From assembly GCA_016880395.1 (NCBI GenBank), contig JAEHDN010000072.1:1-18200 (forward strand): 18,200 bases of DNA. Reading direction: 5' to 3'. The position numbers were made by a program, and so were the translations under genes. Shown here one piece after another: positions 1 to 6,532 of this stretch. The notes below the pieces were generated by a model. It was not told the origin of the DNA. It saw nothing but the letters and a program-made list of their open reading frames with translations, and did not search any database. Each line of letters starts with the position of its first letter. The stretch's first letter is position 1. Source of the DNA: Candidatus Eiseniibacteriota bacterium (GTDB lineage: Bacteria; Eisenbacteria; RBG-16-71-46; SZUA-252).

Positions 1-366
1 GGGGGCGACGAGATCGCTCTTCGTGAGGGCGATCACGCCGTCCCGCACGCCGAGCAGATCCACGATGGCGAGGTGCTCGCGCGTCTGAGGCATCACTCCC
101 TCGTCCGCCGCGATGACGAGGAGGACGAGGTCGATGCCGGTCGCGCCGGCGAGCATGTTCTTCACGAAGCGCTCGTGCCCCGGCACGTCCACGAGCGCGA
201 CCCGCCGCCCGGAGGGCAGCGCGAGGTGCGCGAAGCCGAGATCGATCGAGATCCCGCGCTCCTTCTCCTCCTTCAGGCGATCGGTGTCGATGCCCGATAG
301 GCGGCGGACGAGCGCGGTCTTGCCGTGGTCGATGTGCCCCGCGGTGCCGATGACGACGGGGCGCAT
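1..366 (-). CDS. selB: Selenocysteine-specific translation elongation factor SelB, N-terminal part (cut by window edge)
   Basis: The window holds the first 122 residues; the 3' end lies beyond base 1. SelB is an EF-Tu-like GTPase that brings Sec-tRNA(Sec) to the ribosome at UGA codons marked by a SECIS element. The G domain is clear: P-loop GTAGHIDHGKT at residues 7-17, switch I region DRLKEEKERGISIDLG (29-44), G3 motif DVPGH (60-64) and G4 motif TKSD (115-118). The EEKERGISIDLGFA string and the NMLAGATGIDLVLLVIAADEGV stretch separate SelB from EF-Tu, whose G domain reads differently here. The ATG at 366 lies 19 nt after the murA stop. I see no Shine-Dalgarno sequence before it, so translation may depend on coupling to murA. 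The selenocysteine tRNA gene selC and the SelA/SelD enzymes are not in the window. Family identity is strong; only domain I can be inspected. Confidence 0.93.
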   Translation of the reverse strand, partial: MRPVVIGTAGHIDHGKTALVRRLSGIDTDRLKEEKERGISIDLGFAHLALPSGRRVALVDVPGHERFVKNMLAGATGIDLVLLVIAADEGVMPQTREHLAIVDLLGVRDGVIALTKSDLVAP

Positions 367-385
367 GCGATCGATGGGGCGGCCG

Positions 386-1702
386 TCAGGCCTTGACGCG
401 GCGGATCGATGCTCCGAGCGCCTGGAGCTTCTGCTCGAGCCGCTCGTACCCGCGGTCGAGGTGGTACACGCGCGACACCCGGGTCTCCCCGCCCGCGACG
501 AGCCCGGCCAGGATCAGCGCCGCCGAGGCGCGGAGATCGGTCGCCATGACCGGCGCGCCGCTCAGCGCGGGGAGGCCGCGCACGTGGGCCGTGTTCCCCT
601 CGAGGCGGATGTCGGCGCCGAGGCGCATCAGCTCGGCCACGTGCGTGAAGCGGTCGTGATAGATGGTGTCGACGATCGTGCTGGCGCCGTTGCCCACCGA
701 GAGGAGAGCCATGAACTGGGCCTGCATGTCCGTGGGAAAGCCGGGGAACGGCCTCGTCGTGACGGAGATCGGCTCCGGCCGCTCGGGCGCGCGGATCCGG
801 ACCGAGTCCGGCGCCACCTCGATCGAGGAGCCTGCGGCCTCGAGCTTCGAGAGGGTTGCGCCGAGGTGGGTCGGGTCCACGCCTGTCACCTCGACGTCCC
901 CGCCCGTGATCGCGGCGGCCACGAGCAGCGTGCCAACCTCGATCCGGTCGGGAATCATCGGCGCGTCCGCGGGATGGAGCTCGGGCACGCCTTCGATGAC
1001 GAGCTGCGGCCGGCAGATGCCGGTAATGCGCGCGCCCATGGAGACCAGGAATTCGCAGAGCGCCTGGATCTCGGGCTCGCACGCAGCGTTCTCGACGGTG
1101 GTCCGACCGGCGGCGGTCGCCGCGGCCATCAGGAGATTGCCGGTCGCTCCGACACTCGACACGTCGAACGAGATGTTGCCGCCGCGGAGGCCGTTCGGCG
1201 CGCGCGCGACGATGTAGCCGTGGTCGATGTCGACCTCGGCGCCGAGCTGCTCCATCGAGCGGATGTGGAGATCCACCGGGCGCGGCCCCCAGGCGCAGCC
1301 GCCCGGGAGGGACACGCGGGCCTCGCCGTAGCGCGCGAGGAGCGGGCCGAGCACGTAGATCGAGGCGCGCATTGTCTTCACCAGCTCGTACGGCGCCTCG
1401 GCGTTGTGCGAACCGGTCGAGTCGACCGTGAGGTCGTGCGTGCCGGTGCGGTGACTCTTGATTCCGAAGCGGGAGAGCATCTCCAGCATGGTGGAGACGT
1501 CCTTCAGCTCGGGGACGTTCGTGAAGCGGTACGTCCCCGGGGCCAGGAGCGTCGCCGCGAGAAGGGGCAGGGTCGCGTTCTTCGACCCTCCCGCCGCGAC
1601 CTTGCCCTGGAGCCGGTAGCCGCCCAGTACCCGGATCTCATCCATGCCCGTTGCCGTGACCTCGCTGTCCGTGACCCGCGCGCGCTCCTGGTCGATCTTC
1701 AT
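386..1702 (-). CDS. murA: UDP-N-acetylglucosamine 1-carboxyvinyltransferase (MurA)
   Basis: A 438-residue cytoplasmic enzyme that transfers enolpyruvate from PEP to UDP-GlcNAc, the first committed step of peptidoglycan synthesis. Residues 38-47 (GGSKNATLPL) hold the conserved Lys-Asn pair of the active site. The catalytic loop SLPGGCAWGPRPVDLHI (131-147) keeps Cys136, the residue modified by fosfomycin, so this is the Cys type rather than the Asp type found in resistant species. PFPGFPTDMQAQFM (318-331) and DLRASAALILAG (389-400) are further family blocks. The ATG at 1702 overlaps the prmC stop as ATGA, with GAGG upstream, which favours this start and translational coupling. The first 19 residues precede the usual MurA beginning (M20, DEIRVLGG), so an internal start near 1645 is possible. 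Length is otherwise normal (about 420-440). It sits between prmC and selB in the housekeeping operon. Confidence 0.97.
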   Translation of the reverse strand: MKIDQERARVTDSEVTATGMDEIRVLGGYRLQGKVAAGGSKNATLPLLAATLLAPGTYRFTNVPELKDVSTMLEMLSRFGIKSHRTGTHDLTVDSTGSHNAEAPYELVKTMRASIYVLGPLLARYGEARVSLPGGCAWGPRPVDLHIRSMEQLGAEVDIDHGYIVARAPNGLRGGNISFDVSSVGATGNLLMAAATAAGRTTVENAACEPEIQALCEFLVSMGARITGICRPQLVIEGVPELHPADAPMIPDRIEVGTLLVAAAITGGDVEVTGVDPTHLGATLSKLEAAGSSIEVAPDSVRIRAPERPEPISVTTRPFPGFPTDMQAQFMALLSVGNGASTIVDTIYHDRFTHVAELMRLGADIRLEGNTAHVRGLPALSGAPVMATDLRASAALILAGLVAGGETRVSRVYHLDRGYERLEQKLQALGASIRRVKA

Positions 1703-2631
1703 GCTATCCCGCCTCGCATCGTGCCGATGATGATTCGCGGCAGCCCTGCCCGGTCGGGCAGGACCCGCGCGTCCTGGATGGGAACCGAAAGGATCCCCAT
1801 GACGTTATCGGCCTGATCGGCGCCAATCTCCAGCGCTAGGAGCCCACCGGCGCGGAGCCACGCGGGCATGCCCCGTGCCAGGGAACGAAAAGCATCGAGT
1901 CCGTCCGCTCCCCCGTCAAGCGCTTCGAGCGGGTCGTGGTCGCGCACCTCGGGCATCAGCCCCGCGATGTCGCCCCGTCGGACGTACGGGGGGTTGGAAA
2001 CGACCACATCGAAAGGCGCCCCCGCGATCGCCGCGGGCTCGGGAGCGCCGAGATCCGCCTCGATCACCTGGACGCGGTTTCCGACCCCGTTCCGGGCTGC
2101 GTTCCGGCCCGCGAGCGAGCGCGCCCGATCGGATCGGTCTGCCGCCACGGCGCGCCACGTCGGAAGCGCCTTCGCGACCGCCACCGCGATCGCGCCGGTG
2201 CCGGTGCCCCAGTCGAGGAGGCGGCCCTCCCGGACGGCCAGGCGCTCCCGGATGGCCTCGAGCAGCGCCTCGACCAGCGCCTCGGTCTCGGGGCGGGGCA
2301 CGAAGACGCCCGGCTCCACGACGAGCGAGGCGCCGTGGAACGGGACCTCTCCGAGGAGGAGCTGGATCGGCTCGCGGCGCTCCCTGCGCGCGAGGAGCGC
2401 ATCGAGGAGGGCCCAGCGTTCCGGATCGATCGGGGCGCGGGGCTCCGACCAAAACGCCGCGGCCGGAATGCCGAGCGCATGGAGGAGGAGCCACTCCGCC
2501 TCGCGGTCGGGCGCGTGGACGGCGGCGCGGGCGAGGCGCTCGCGGGCCCGGGTGAGGGCCCCGCCCCGGGTGAGGGGCTCGGAGTCGGGATGCAGAGACA
2601 CGGTCAAAGCCGGCTCGGCGCCGGTCGTCAC
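1699..2631 (-). CDS. prmC: Peptide chain release factor N5-glutamine methyltransferase (PrmC/HemK)
   Basis: SAM-dependent methyltransferase that methylates the glutamine of the GGQ motif in release factors, here encoded just upstream as prfA. The N-terminal helical domain is followed by FVPRPETEALVEALL, the SAM motif LLDWGTGTGAIAVAVA (glycines near residues 142-146) and the catalytic NPPYV motif at about 213-217. The reading frame is open back to 2712, but that start would overlap prfA by 80 nt. I chose the GTG at 2631, which begins two bases after the prfA stop codon and gives 310 residues, slightly longer than the usual 280-290. TTG or GTG codons a little further in (around 2600) are also possible. 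There is no strong Shine-Dalgarno sequence, so reinitiation after prfA is the likely mode. The gene ends by overlapping murA as ATGA. Function is secure; the exact start is not. Confidence 0.93.
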   Translation of the reverse strand: MTTGAEPALTVSLHPDSEPLTRGGALTRARERLARAAVHAPDREAEWLLLHALGIPAAAFWSEPRAPIDPERWALLDALLARRERREPIQLLLGEVPFHGASLVVEPGVFVPRPETEALVEALLEAIRERLAVREGRLLDWGTGTGAIAVAVAKALPTWRAVAADRSDRARSLAGRNAARNGVGNRVQVIEADLGAPEPAAIAGAPFDVVVSNPPYVRRGDIAGLMPEVRDHDPLEALDGGADGLDAFRSLARGMPAWLRAGGLLALEIGADQADNVMGILSVPIQDARVLPDRAGLPRIIIGTMRGGIA

Positions 2632-2632
2632 C

Positions 2633-3709
2633 TCAGGTGGCCGTTCCGGACGCCGCCAGCCGCTCAGCCTGCTCGGCGGTGAAAAGCCCGTCGACCAGCT
2701 CGTCGATGTCACCCTCGAGCACGTCCTGGAGGCGGTACAGCGTGAGTCCGATGCGATGGTCGGTGACGCGTCCCTGCGGAAAGTTGTACGTGCGGATCTT
2801 GGCGCTCCGGTCGCCGCTCGACACCATCGACTTCCGCGTCGCGGCGAGCTTCCGCTCCTGCTCCTGGATCTCGAGGTCGAGGAGCCGCGCGCGGAGCACC
2901 TTGAGCGCCTTCGCCTTGTTCTTGAGCTGGGAGCGCTCGTCCTGGCACTGCACGACGATGCCGGTGGGCAGGTGGCGGATGCGCACGGCGGAGTCCGCGG
3001 TGTTCACGCTCTGCCCGCCCGGGCCCGAGGACCGGAAGACGTCGATCTGGAGATCCGACGGCTTGATCTCCACGTCGACCTCTTCCGCTTCGGGGAGCAC
3101 CGCCACCGTGATCGCGGAGGTGTGGATGCGGCCGCTCGCTTCGGTCTCCGGAACGCGCTGGACACGGTGCACGCCGCTCTCGTACTTGAGGCGGCTGTAG
3201 GCCCCGTTCCCGCTGATCGACAGGATCGCTTCCTTCGTGCCGCCGCCGCTCGAGGCGCTCGTCGAGAGGACCTCGGGGCGCCATCCGTGCCGCTCGGCGT
3301 ACTTCATGTACAGGCGCAGGATCTCGGCCGCGAAGAGCGCGGCCTCGTCCCCGCCGGTCCCGGCCCGGATCTCGACGATCACGTTCTTGTGGTCGAGCGG
3401 ATCCGGCGGCAGGAGCAGCTTCGGCAGCTCGGCCTCGAGCCGCGTGCGCTCGGCATCCATCTCCTCAATCTCGGCGCGCGCCATCGCGACCAGCTCGGGA
3501 TCCTTCTCGTTGCGGACGAGAGCGGTGTCCTCGGCGATGCGCTGGAGCACCTCGTCGTAGCGGCGGGCGGCGACCACGAGCGCCTCGAGCGAGCTCCGCT
3601 CCTTGCTCACCTTGCGCAGCTCGGCGGGATCGACCGCGACGGCGGGATCGGCGAGGCGCGCGGTCAGCTCCTCGAAGCGGGCCTTCGCCTTCTCCAGGGC
3701 GTCACGCAC
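2633..3709 (-). CDS. prfA: Peptide chain release factor 1 (RF1)
   Basis: A 358-residue class I release factor that reads UAA and UAG stop codons and triggers peptide release on the ribosome. The tripeptide anticodon region reads RVPETEASGRIHTS with the P-x-T signature of RF1 at 187-189 (PET). RF2 would have SPF. The peptidyl-transferase motif SSGPGGQSVNTADSAVRI carries GGQ at 231-233, the glutamine that PrmC methylates. The N-terminal third is helical and charged, as in the family. The start is GTG at 3709, 15 nt after the stop of the upstream membrane-protein gene, without a good Shine-Dalgarno sequence. Length matches the usual 355-360. The stop is followed within two bases by the proposed prmC GTG, the classic prfA-prmC pair. 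Confidence 0.97.
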   Translation of the reverse strand: MRDALEKAKARFEELTARLADPAVAVDPAELRKVSKERSSLEALVVAARRYDEVLQRIAEDTALVRNEKDPELVAMARAEIEEMDAERTRLEAELPKLLLPPDPLDHKNVIVEIRAGTGGDEAALFAAEILRLYMKYAERHGWRPEVLSTSASSGGGTKEAILSISGNGAYSRLKYESGVHRVQRVPETEASGRIHTSAITVAVLPEAEEVDVEIKPSDLQIDVFRSSGPGGQSVNTADSAVRIRHLPTGIVVQCQDERSQLKNKAKALKVLRARLLDLEIQEQERKLAATRKSMVSSGDRSAKIRTYNFPQGRVTDHRIGLTLYRLQDVLEGDIDELVDGLFTAEQAERLAASGTAT

Positions 3710-3724
3710 GGGACGAGGGCCGGC

Positions 3725-4603
3725 TCAGAGGACCGCGCGGAGCGCGGCGATCGCGACCTCGAGCATGTCGCGGCTCGGCTCGCGCGTGGTGAGGCGCTGG
3801 AGGAGGAGTCCCGGCTCGCTCATCCAGCGAACCCAGGGGCGGTCGTAGTGCGCGCCGGCGAAGCGGATGATCTCGAAGGAGATCCCCGCGATGACGGGGA
3901 TCAGCGCGAAGCGGAGCGCCCGAGCGCCGATCGTGTCGGGGCGGCCGAGGAACGCGAACACGATGAAGCTCACGATGACGACCAGGAAGAGGAAGCTCGT
4001 GCCACAGCGCGGATGGAAACGGCTCATCCGGTCGGCGATCTCGGGGGTCAGGTCCTCCCCCGCCTCCAGATTATGGATCGTCTTGTGCTCGGCCCCGTGG
4101 TACTGGAAGACGCGCTGCATGTCCCGCCAGTAGCCGATCGCGGTGATGTAGAGCAGGAAGAAGGCGAGCCGGATGCCGCCGTCGATCAGGTTGTAGGCGA
4201 GCGGGTCCCGGACTCCGGTGAGGTCGGTCAGCTTGAGCGGAAGGTAGAAGAAGATCCCGAACGCGGCGGCGAAGGAGAAGATCACCGTGAAGCCCATTCC
4301 CAGCCCGAGGCTGCCGTAGCGCCGCTCGGACTTCGGCTTGTCCTTGTCCTCGTCCACGGCGACCTCGGCCGAGAAGGCGAGCGCCTCCACGCCGATCCGC
4401 AGAGACTCCACGAGCACCACGGCCCCGCGCAGGATGGGGAAACCGAGGATCGGGTAACGGCGCGAGACGGATACGTAGTCGCGCGTCTTCACCTGGATCC
4501 GGCCGTCGGGAAGGCGCACGGCGGTCGCCACGCGCTTCGGCGACCGCATCATGACCCCCTCGATGACAGCCTGACCCCCGATCGGGGCGTAGCGGTCCGG
4601 CAT
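3725..4603 (-). CDS. DUF1385 family membrane protein (YqhQ-like)
   Basis: A 292-residue integral membrane protein of the DUF1385/YqhQ family, whose biochemical role is not established to my knowledge. Family blocks are plain: IGGQAVIEGVMMRSP at 8-22, YHGAEHKTIHNLEAGE at 168-183, RFHPRCGTSFLF at 195-206 and a C-terminal EPGLLLQRLTTREP. About four hydrophobic segments are visible (roughly 101-121, 141-158, 202-220 and 231-248), with a charged stretch DEDKDKPKSERR at 84-95. Conserved His, Glu and Cys residues around the second block could bind a metal, but this is only a suggestion. The ATG at 4603 lies 33 nt after rpmE with no strong Shine-Dalgarno sequence. Members of this family are often found beside prfA and rpmE, as here, which hints at a link to translation or envelope homeostasis without defining a function. 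Confidence 0.9.
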   Translation of the reverse strand: MPDRYAPIGGQAVIEGVMMRSPKRVATAVRLPDGRIQVKTRDYVSVSRRYPILGFPILRGAVVLVESLRIGVEALAFSAEVAVDEDKDKPKSERRYGSLGLGMGFTVIFSFAAAFGIFFYLPLKLTDLTGVRDPLAYNLIDGGIRLAFFLLYITAIGYWRDMQRVFQYHGAEHKTIHNLEAGEDLTPEIADRMSRFHPRCGTSFLFLVVIVSFIVFAFLGRPDTIGARALRFALIPVIAGISFEIIRFAGAHYDRPWVRWMSEPGLLLQRLTTREPSRDMLEVAIAALRAVL

Positions 4604-4636
4604 CCGGATGATTTCGCTCGAGACCGGGGGCCGGCG

Positions 4637-4870
4637 CTAGGCGGAAGGAGCGCCGGCTGGATTCTGCTCTTTGATCCCGTACTTGCGGCGGAACCGCTCG
4701 ATGCGGCCGGCGGTGTCCACGAGCTTCTGCTTGCCCGTGAAGAACGGGTGGCACATCGAGCAGATCTCCACGTGGAGAGCTTCCTTGACCGTGGCGCGTG
4801 TCTCGATCACGTTGCCGCACGCGCAGATGATCTTGGTGTTGTAGTAGCCGGGATGGATGCCCTTTTTCAT
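4637..4870 (-). CDS. rpmE: 50S ribosomal protein L31, zinc-binding type
   Basis: A 77-residue ribosomal protein of the large subunit that bridges the two subunits at the central protuberance. It begins MKKGIHPGYYNT, as typical for L31, and holds both zinc cysteine pairs, CAC at 16-18 and CSMC at 37-40, followed by HPFFTGKQKLVDTAGRIERF. It is therefore the zinc-containing (C+) form rather than the zinc-free paralog made under zinc starvation. The last dozen residues (IKEQNPAGAPSA) extend past the usual end. A Shine-Dalgarno GGAG at 4878-4881 lies 7 nt before the ATG. The gene starts 20 nt after the rho stop, and rho-rpmE adjacency is common in bacteria. Confidence 0.97.
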   Translation of the reverse strand: MKKGIHPGYYNTKIICACGNVIETRATVKEALHVEICSMCHPFFTGKQKLVDTAGRIERFRRKYGIKEQNPAGAPSA

Positions 4871-4890
4871 CGGAATGCTCCGTTCTCCTA

Positions 4891-6285
4891 TCAGGTGTTC
4901 ATCATCGCGAGGAACTTCTTGTTCGTCTTCGTCTGGCTCATCTTGCCGATGAGGAATTCCATCGCCTCCATCGGGTTCAGCTCGTTCAGGAACTTGCGGA
5001 GGATCCAGACCTTGTTCAGCTCCTCGCCCGTCATGAGCAGCTCTTCCTTGCGGGTGCCCGACCGGTTGATGTCGATGGCCGGGAAGATCCGCTTGTCGGC
5101 GAGCTTGCGGTCGAGGATGACCTCCATGTTGCCCGTTCCCTTGAACTCCTCGAAGATCACGTCGTCCATGCGGCTGCCGGTCTCGATCAGGGCCGTGGCC
5201 ATGATCGTGAGGCTTCCACCGTTTTCGATGTTGCGAGCCGCCCCGAAGAATCGCTTTGGTTTCTGGAGCGCGTTCGCGTCCACGCCGCCCGACAGGATCT
5301 TGCCCGAGTGCGGCACCACCGTGTTGTGCGCACGGGCGAGGCGCGTGATCGAGTCGAGGAGGATCACGACGTCACGGTTGTGCTCCACCAGACGCTTGGC
5401 CTTCTCGATGACCATGTCCGCGACCTGCACGTGGCGCTCGGCCGGCTCGTCGAAGGTGGAGGAGACGACCTCCCCCTTCACGGACCGCTCCATGTCGGTG
5501 ACCTCCTCGGGACGCTCGTCGATAAGGAGCACGATGAGCATCACCTCCGGGTGGTTCTCCGTGATCGCGTTCGCGACCTTCTGGAGGAGCACCGTCTTTC
5601 CGGCCCGCGGCGGCGACACGATCAGACCGCGCTGCCCCTTCCCGATCGGCGTGAGGAGATCCATGATCCGGGTCGACATGTCCTCCCCCTTGAACTCGAG
5701 CCGCAGCTTCTCTTGCGGATAGAGCGGGGTCAGGTTGTCGAAGAGGATCTTGTCCTTCGCGACCTCCGGGCTCTCGAAATTGACCGCCTCGACCCGCAAC
5801 AGGGCGAAGTAGCGCTCCCCGTCCTTGGGCGGGCGAACCTGCCCGGAGACCGTGTCTCCGGTGCGCAGGTCGAACCGCTTGATCTGCGAGGGCGAGACGT
5901 AGATGTCGTCCGGCCCCGGCAGGTAGTTGTAGTCGGGGGACCGGAGGAAGCCGTATCCCTCGGAAAGGATCTCCAGCACCCCCTCGGCGAAGATCAGACC
6001 GTTCTTCTCGGTCTGGCCCTCGAGGATCTTGAAGATCAGCTCCTGCTTTCTCAGTCCGCTCGTACCTTGGATGCCGAGCGAGTGCGCCAGCTCCATGAGC
6101 TCCGCAATGGTGCGGCCCTTGAGCTGGATGATGTCGAGCCCCTTGGGCGAGGCCTGGGAGCCTGTCGCCACGGCGGGTGGGCTTTCTGTCTGCTGCTCCA
6201 TTTCCCTTTGTGACTCCTCGGTGGTGGTCGGCGCGGACGACGCATCCGCGGCGCGGCGCCTGACTTGGGTTGGTGGGCGGGACAT
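4891..6285 (-). CDS. rho: Transcription termination factor Rho
   Basis: Hexameric RNA-dependent ATPase/helicase that ends transcription at untranslated C-rich RNA. With the ATG at 6285 it has 464 residues. After a low-complexity, Thr/Ser/Glu-rich leader of about 50 residues comes the Rho N-terminal domain (GRTIAELMELAHSLGI), then the cold-shock-like RNA-binding domain (GVLEILSEGYGFLRS ... GPDDIYVSPSQIKRF). The ATPase core has Walker A SPPRAGKT near 224-231, Walker B VVILLDSITRLAR near 306-318, and the secondary RNA-binding R-loop region GTGNMEVILDRKL. The frame is open upstream to 6480, but that part has poor third-position GC and includes the promoter region. A second possible start is the ATG at 6201 (436 residues) with GAGGAG 12 nt before it. 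I prefer 6285 because codons between the two starts already look coding. It is the first gene of the left operon. Confidence 0.96.
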   Translation of the reverse strand: MSRPPTQVRRRAADASSAPTTTEESQREMEQQTESPPAVATGSQASPKGLDIIQLKGRTIAELMELAHSLGIQGTSGLRKQELIFKILEGQTEKNGLIFAEGVLEILSEGYGFLRSPDYNYLPGPDDIYVSPSQIKRFDLRTGDTVSGQVRPPKDGERYFALLRVEAVNFESPEVAKDKILFDNLTPLYPQEKLRLEFKGEDMSTRIMDLLTPIGKGQRGLIVSPPRAGKTVLLQKVANAITENHPEVMLIVLLIDERPEEVTDMERSVKGEVVSSTFDEPAERHVQVADMVIEKAKRLVEHNRDVVILLDSITRLARAHNTVVPHSGKILSGGVDANALQKPKRFFGAARNIENGGSLTIMATALIETGSRMDDVIFEEFKGTGNMEVILDRKLADKRIFPAIDINRSGTRKEELLMTGEELNKVWILRKFLNELNPMEAMEFLIGKMSQTKTNKKFLAMMNT

Positions 6286-6450
6286 AACGTGACCTAGCGA
6301 ACGAAGGCCCTCAGGATCTTGGGGGATCGGTTCTTCGAAGGAATGAGAATCAGGTGGCGGCCTGACTCGGATCGCGTTGCCCCTTGCGATCCGGTACAGG
6401 GGTGCGGCGAGGAGCGTTGGGTACGCGCTCTCGTGCCCCCGGGTCGGTAC
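6286..6450 (-). promoter_or_regulatory. Long structured 5' leader of rho
   Basis: About 165 nt separate the predicted transcription start from the rho start codon. The leader contains an 8-bp perfect inverted repeat (CGGATCGC at 6368-6375 with GCGATCCG at 6386-6393, loop of 10 nt) and a smaller CAGG/CCTG hairpin next to it. Rho is known to control its own synthesis through the leader in E. coli, so a leader of this length with structure could serve autoregulation. That role is inference: no conserved element was recognised. Confidence 0.35.
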
Positions 6451-6457
6451 TAATAAG

Positions 6458-6487
6458 AATTTATCGGCCCATCGGACCATATGTCAA
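6458..6487 (-). promoter_or_regulatory. Sigma70-type promoter for the rho operon
   Basis: On the minus strand a perfect -35 hexamer TTGACA (6487-6482) is followed after 18 nt by TAAATT (6463-6458), which matches TATAAT at four of six positions and lies in a locally AT-rich patch unusual for this genome. It sits just downstream of the TPR gene's 3' stem-loop and upstream of rho, where a promoter is expected. Transcription would begin near 6450. Confidence 0.6.
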
Positions 6488-6494
6488 GGTCAAT

Positions 6495-6520
6495 CTCGGG
6501 TGCGCCGCGGCGCGCCCGAG
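6495..6520 (-). terminator. GC-rich stem-loop after the TPR-protein gene
   Basis: Thirteen bases after the TPR gene stop codon, CTCGGG (minus strand 6520-6515) pairs with CCCGAG (6500-6495), with an inner GCGC/GCGC stem and a CGCG tetraloop. This makes a strong hairpin of about ten base pairs with one mismatch. It lacks a run of T afterwards (ATTGACC follows), so it is not a textbook intrinsic terminator. It may act with Rho or protect the 3' end of the mRNA. Confidence 0.45.
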
Positions 6521-6532
6521 ACGACCCGTGGA

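Noticed and set aside
113..1816. Plus-strand open frame of 567 codons opposite selB and murA
   Set aside because: The minus strand here encodes clear SelB and MurA motifs; the plus-strand product has no known feature.
2632..2712. PrmC start at 2712
   Set aside because: It would overlap prfA by 80 nt and add residues not seen in PrmC; GTG 2631 directly after the prfA stop is more likely.
1868..5722. Plus-strand open frame of 1284 codons
   Set aside because: It runs antisense to prmC, prfA, the DUF1385 gene, rpmE and rho, is rich in Arg, Ala and Gly, and shows no domain. Long antisense frames are expected in DNA of this GC content.
6286..6480. Rho extension upstream of 6285
   Set aside because: It would run into the predicted promoter, has weak third-position GC and no homology to Rho N-termini.
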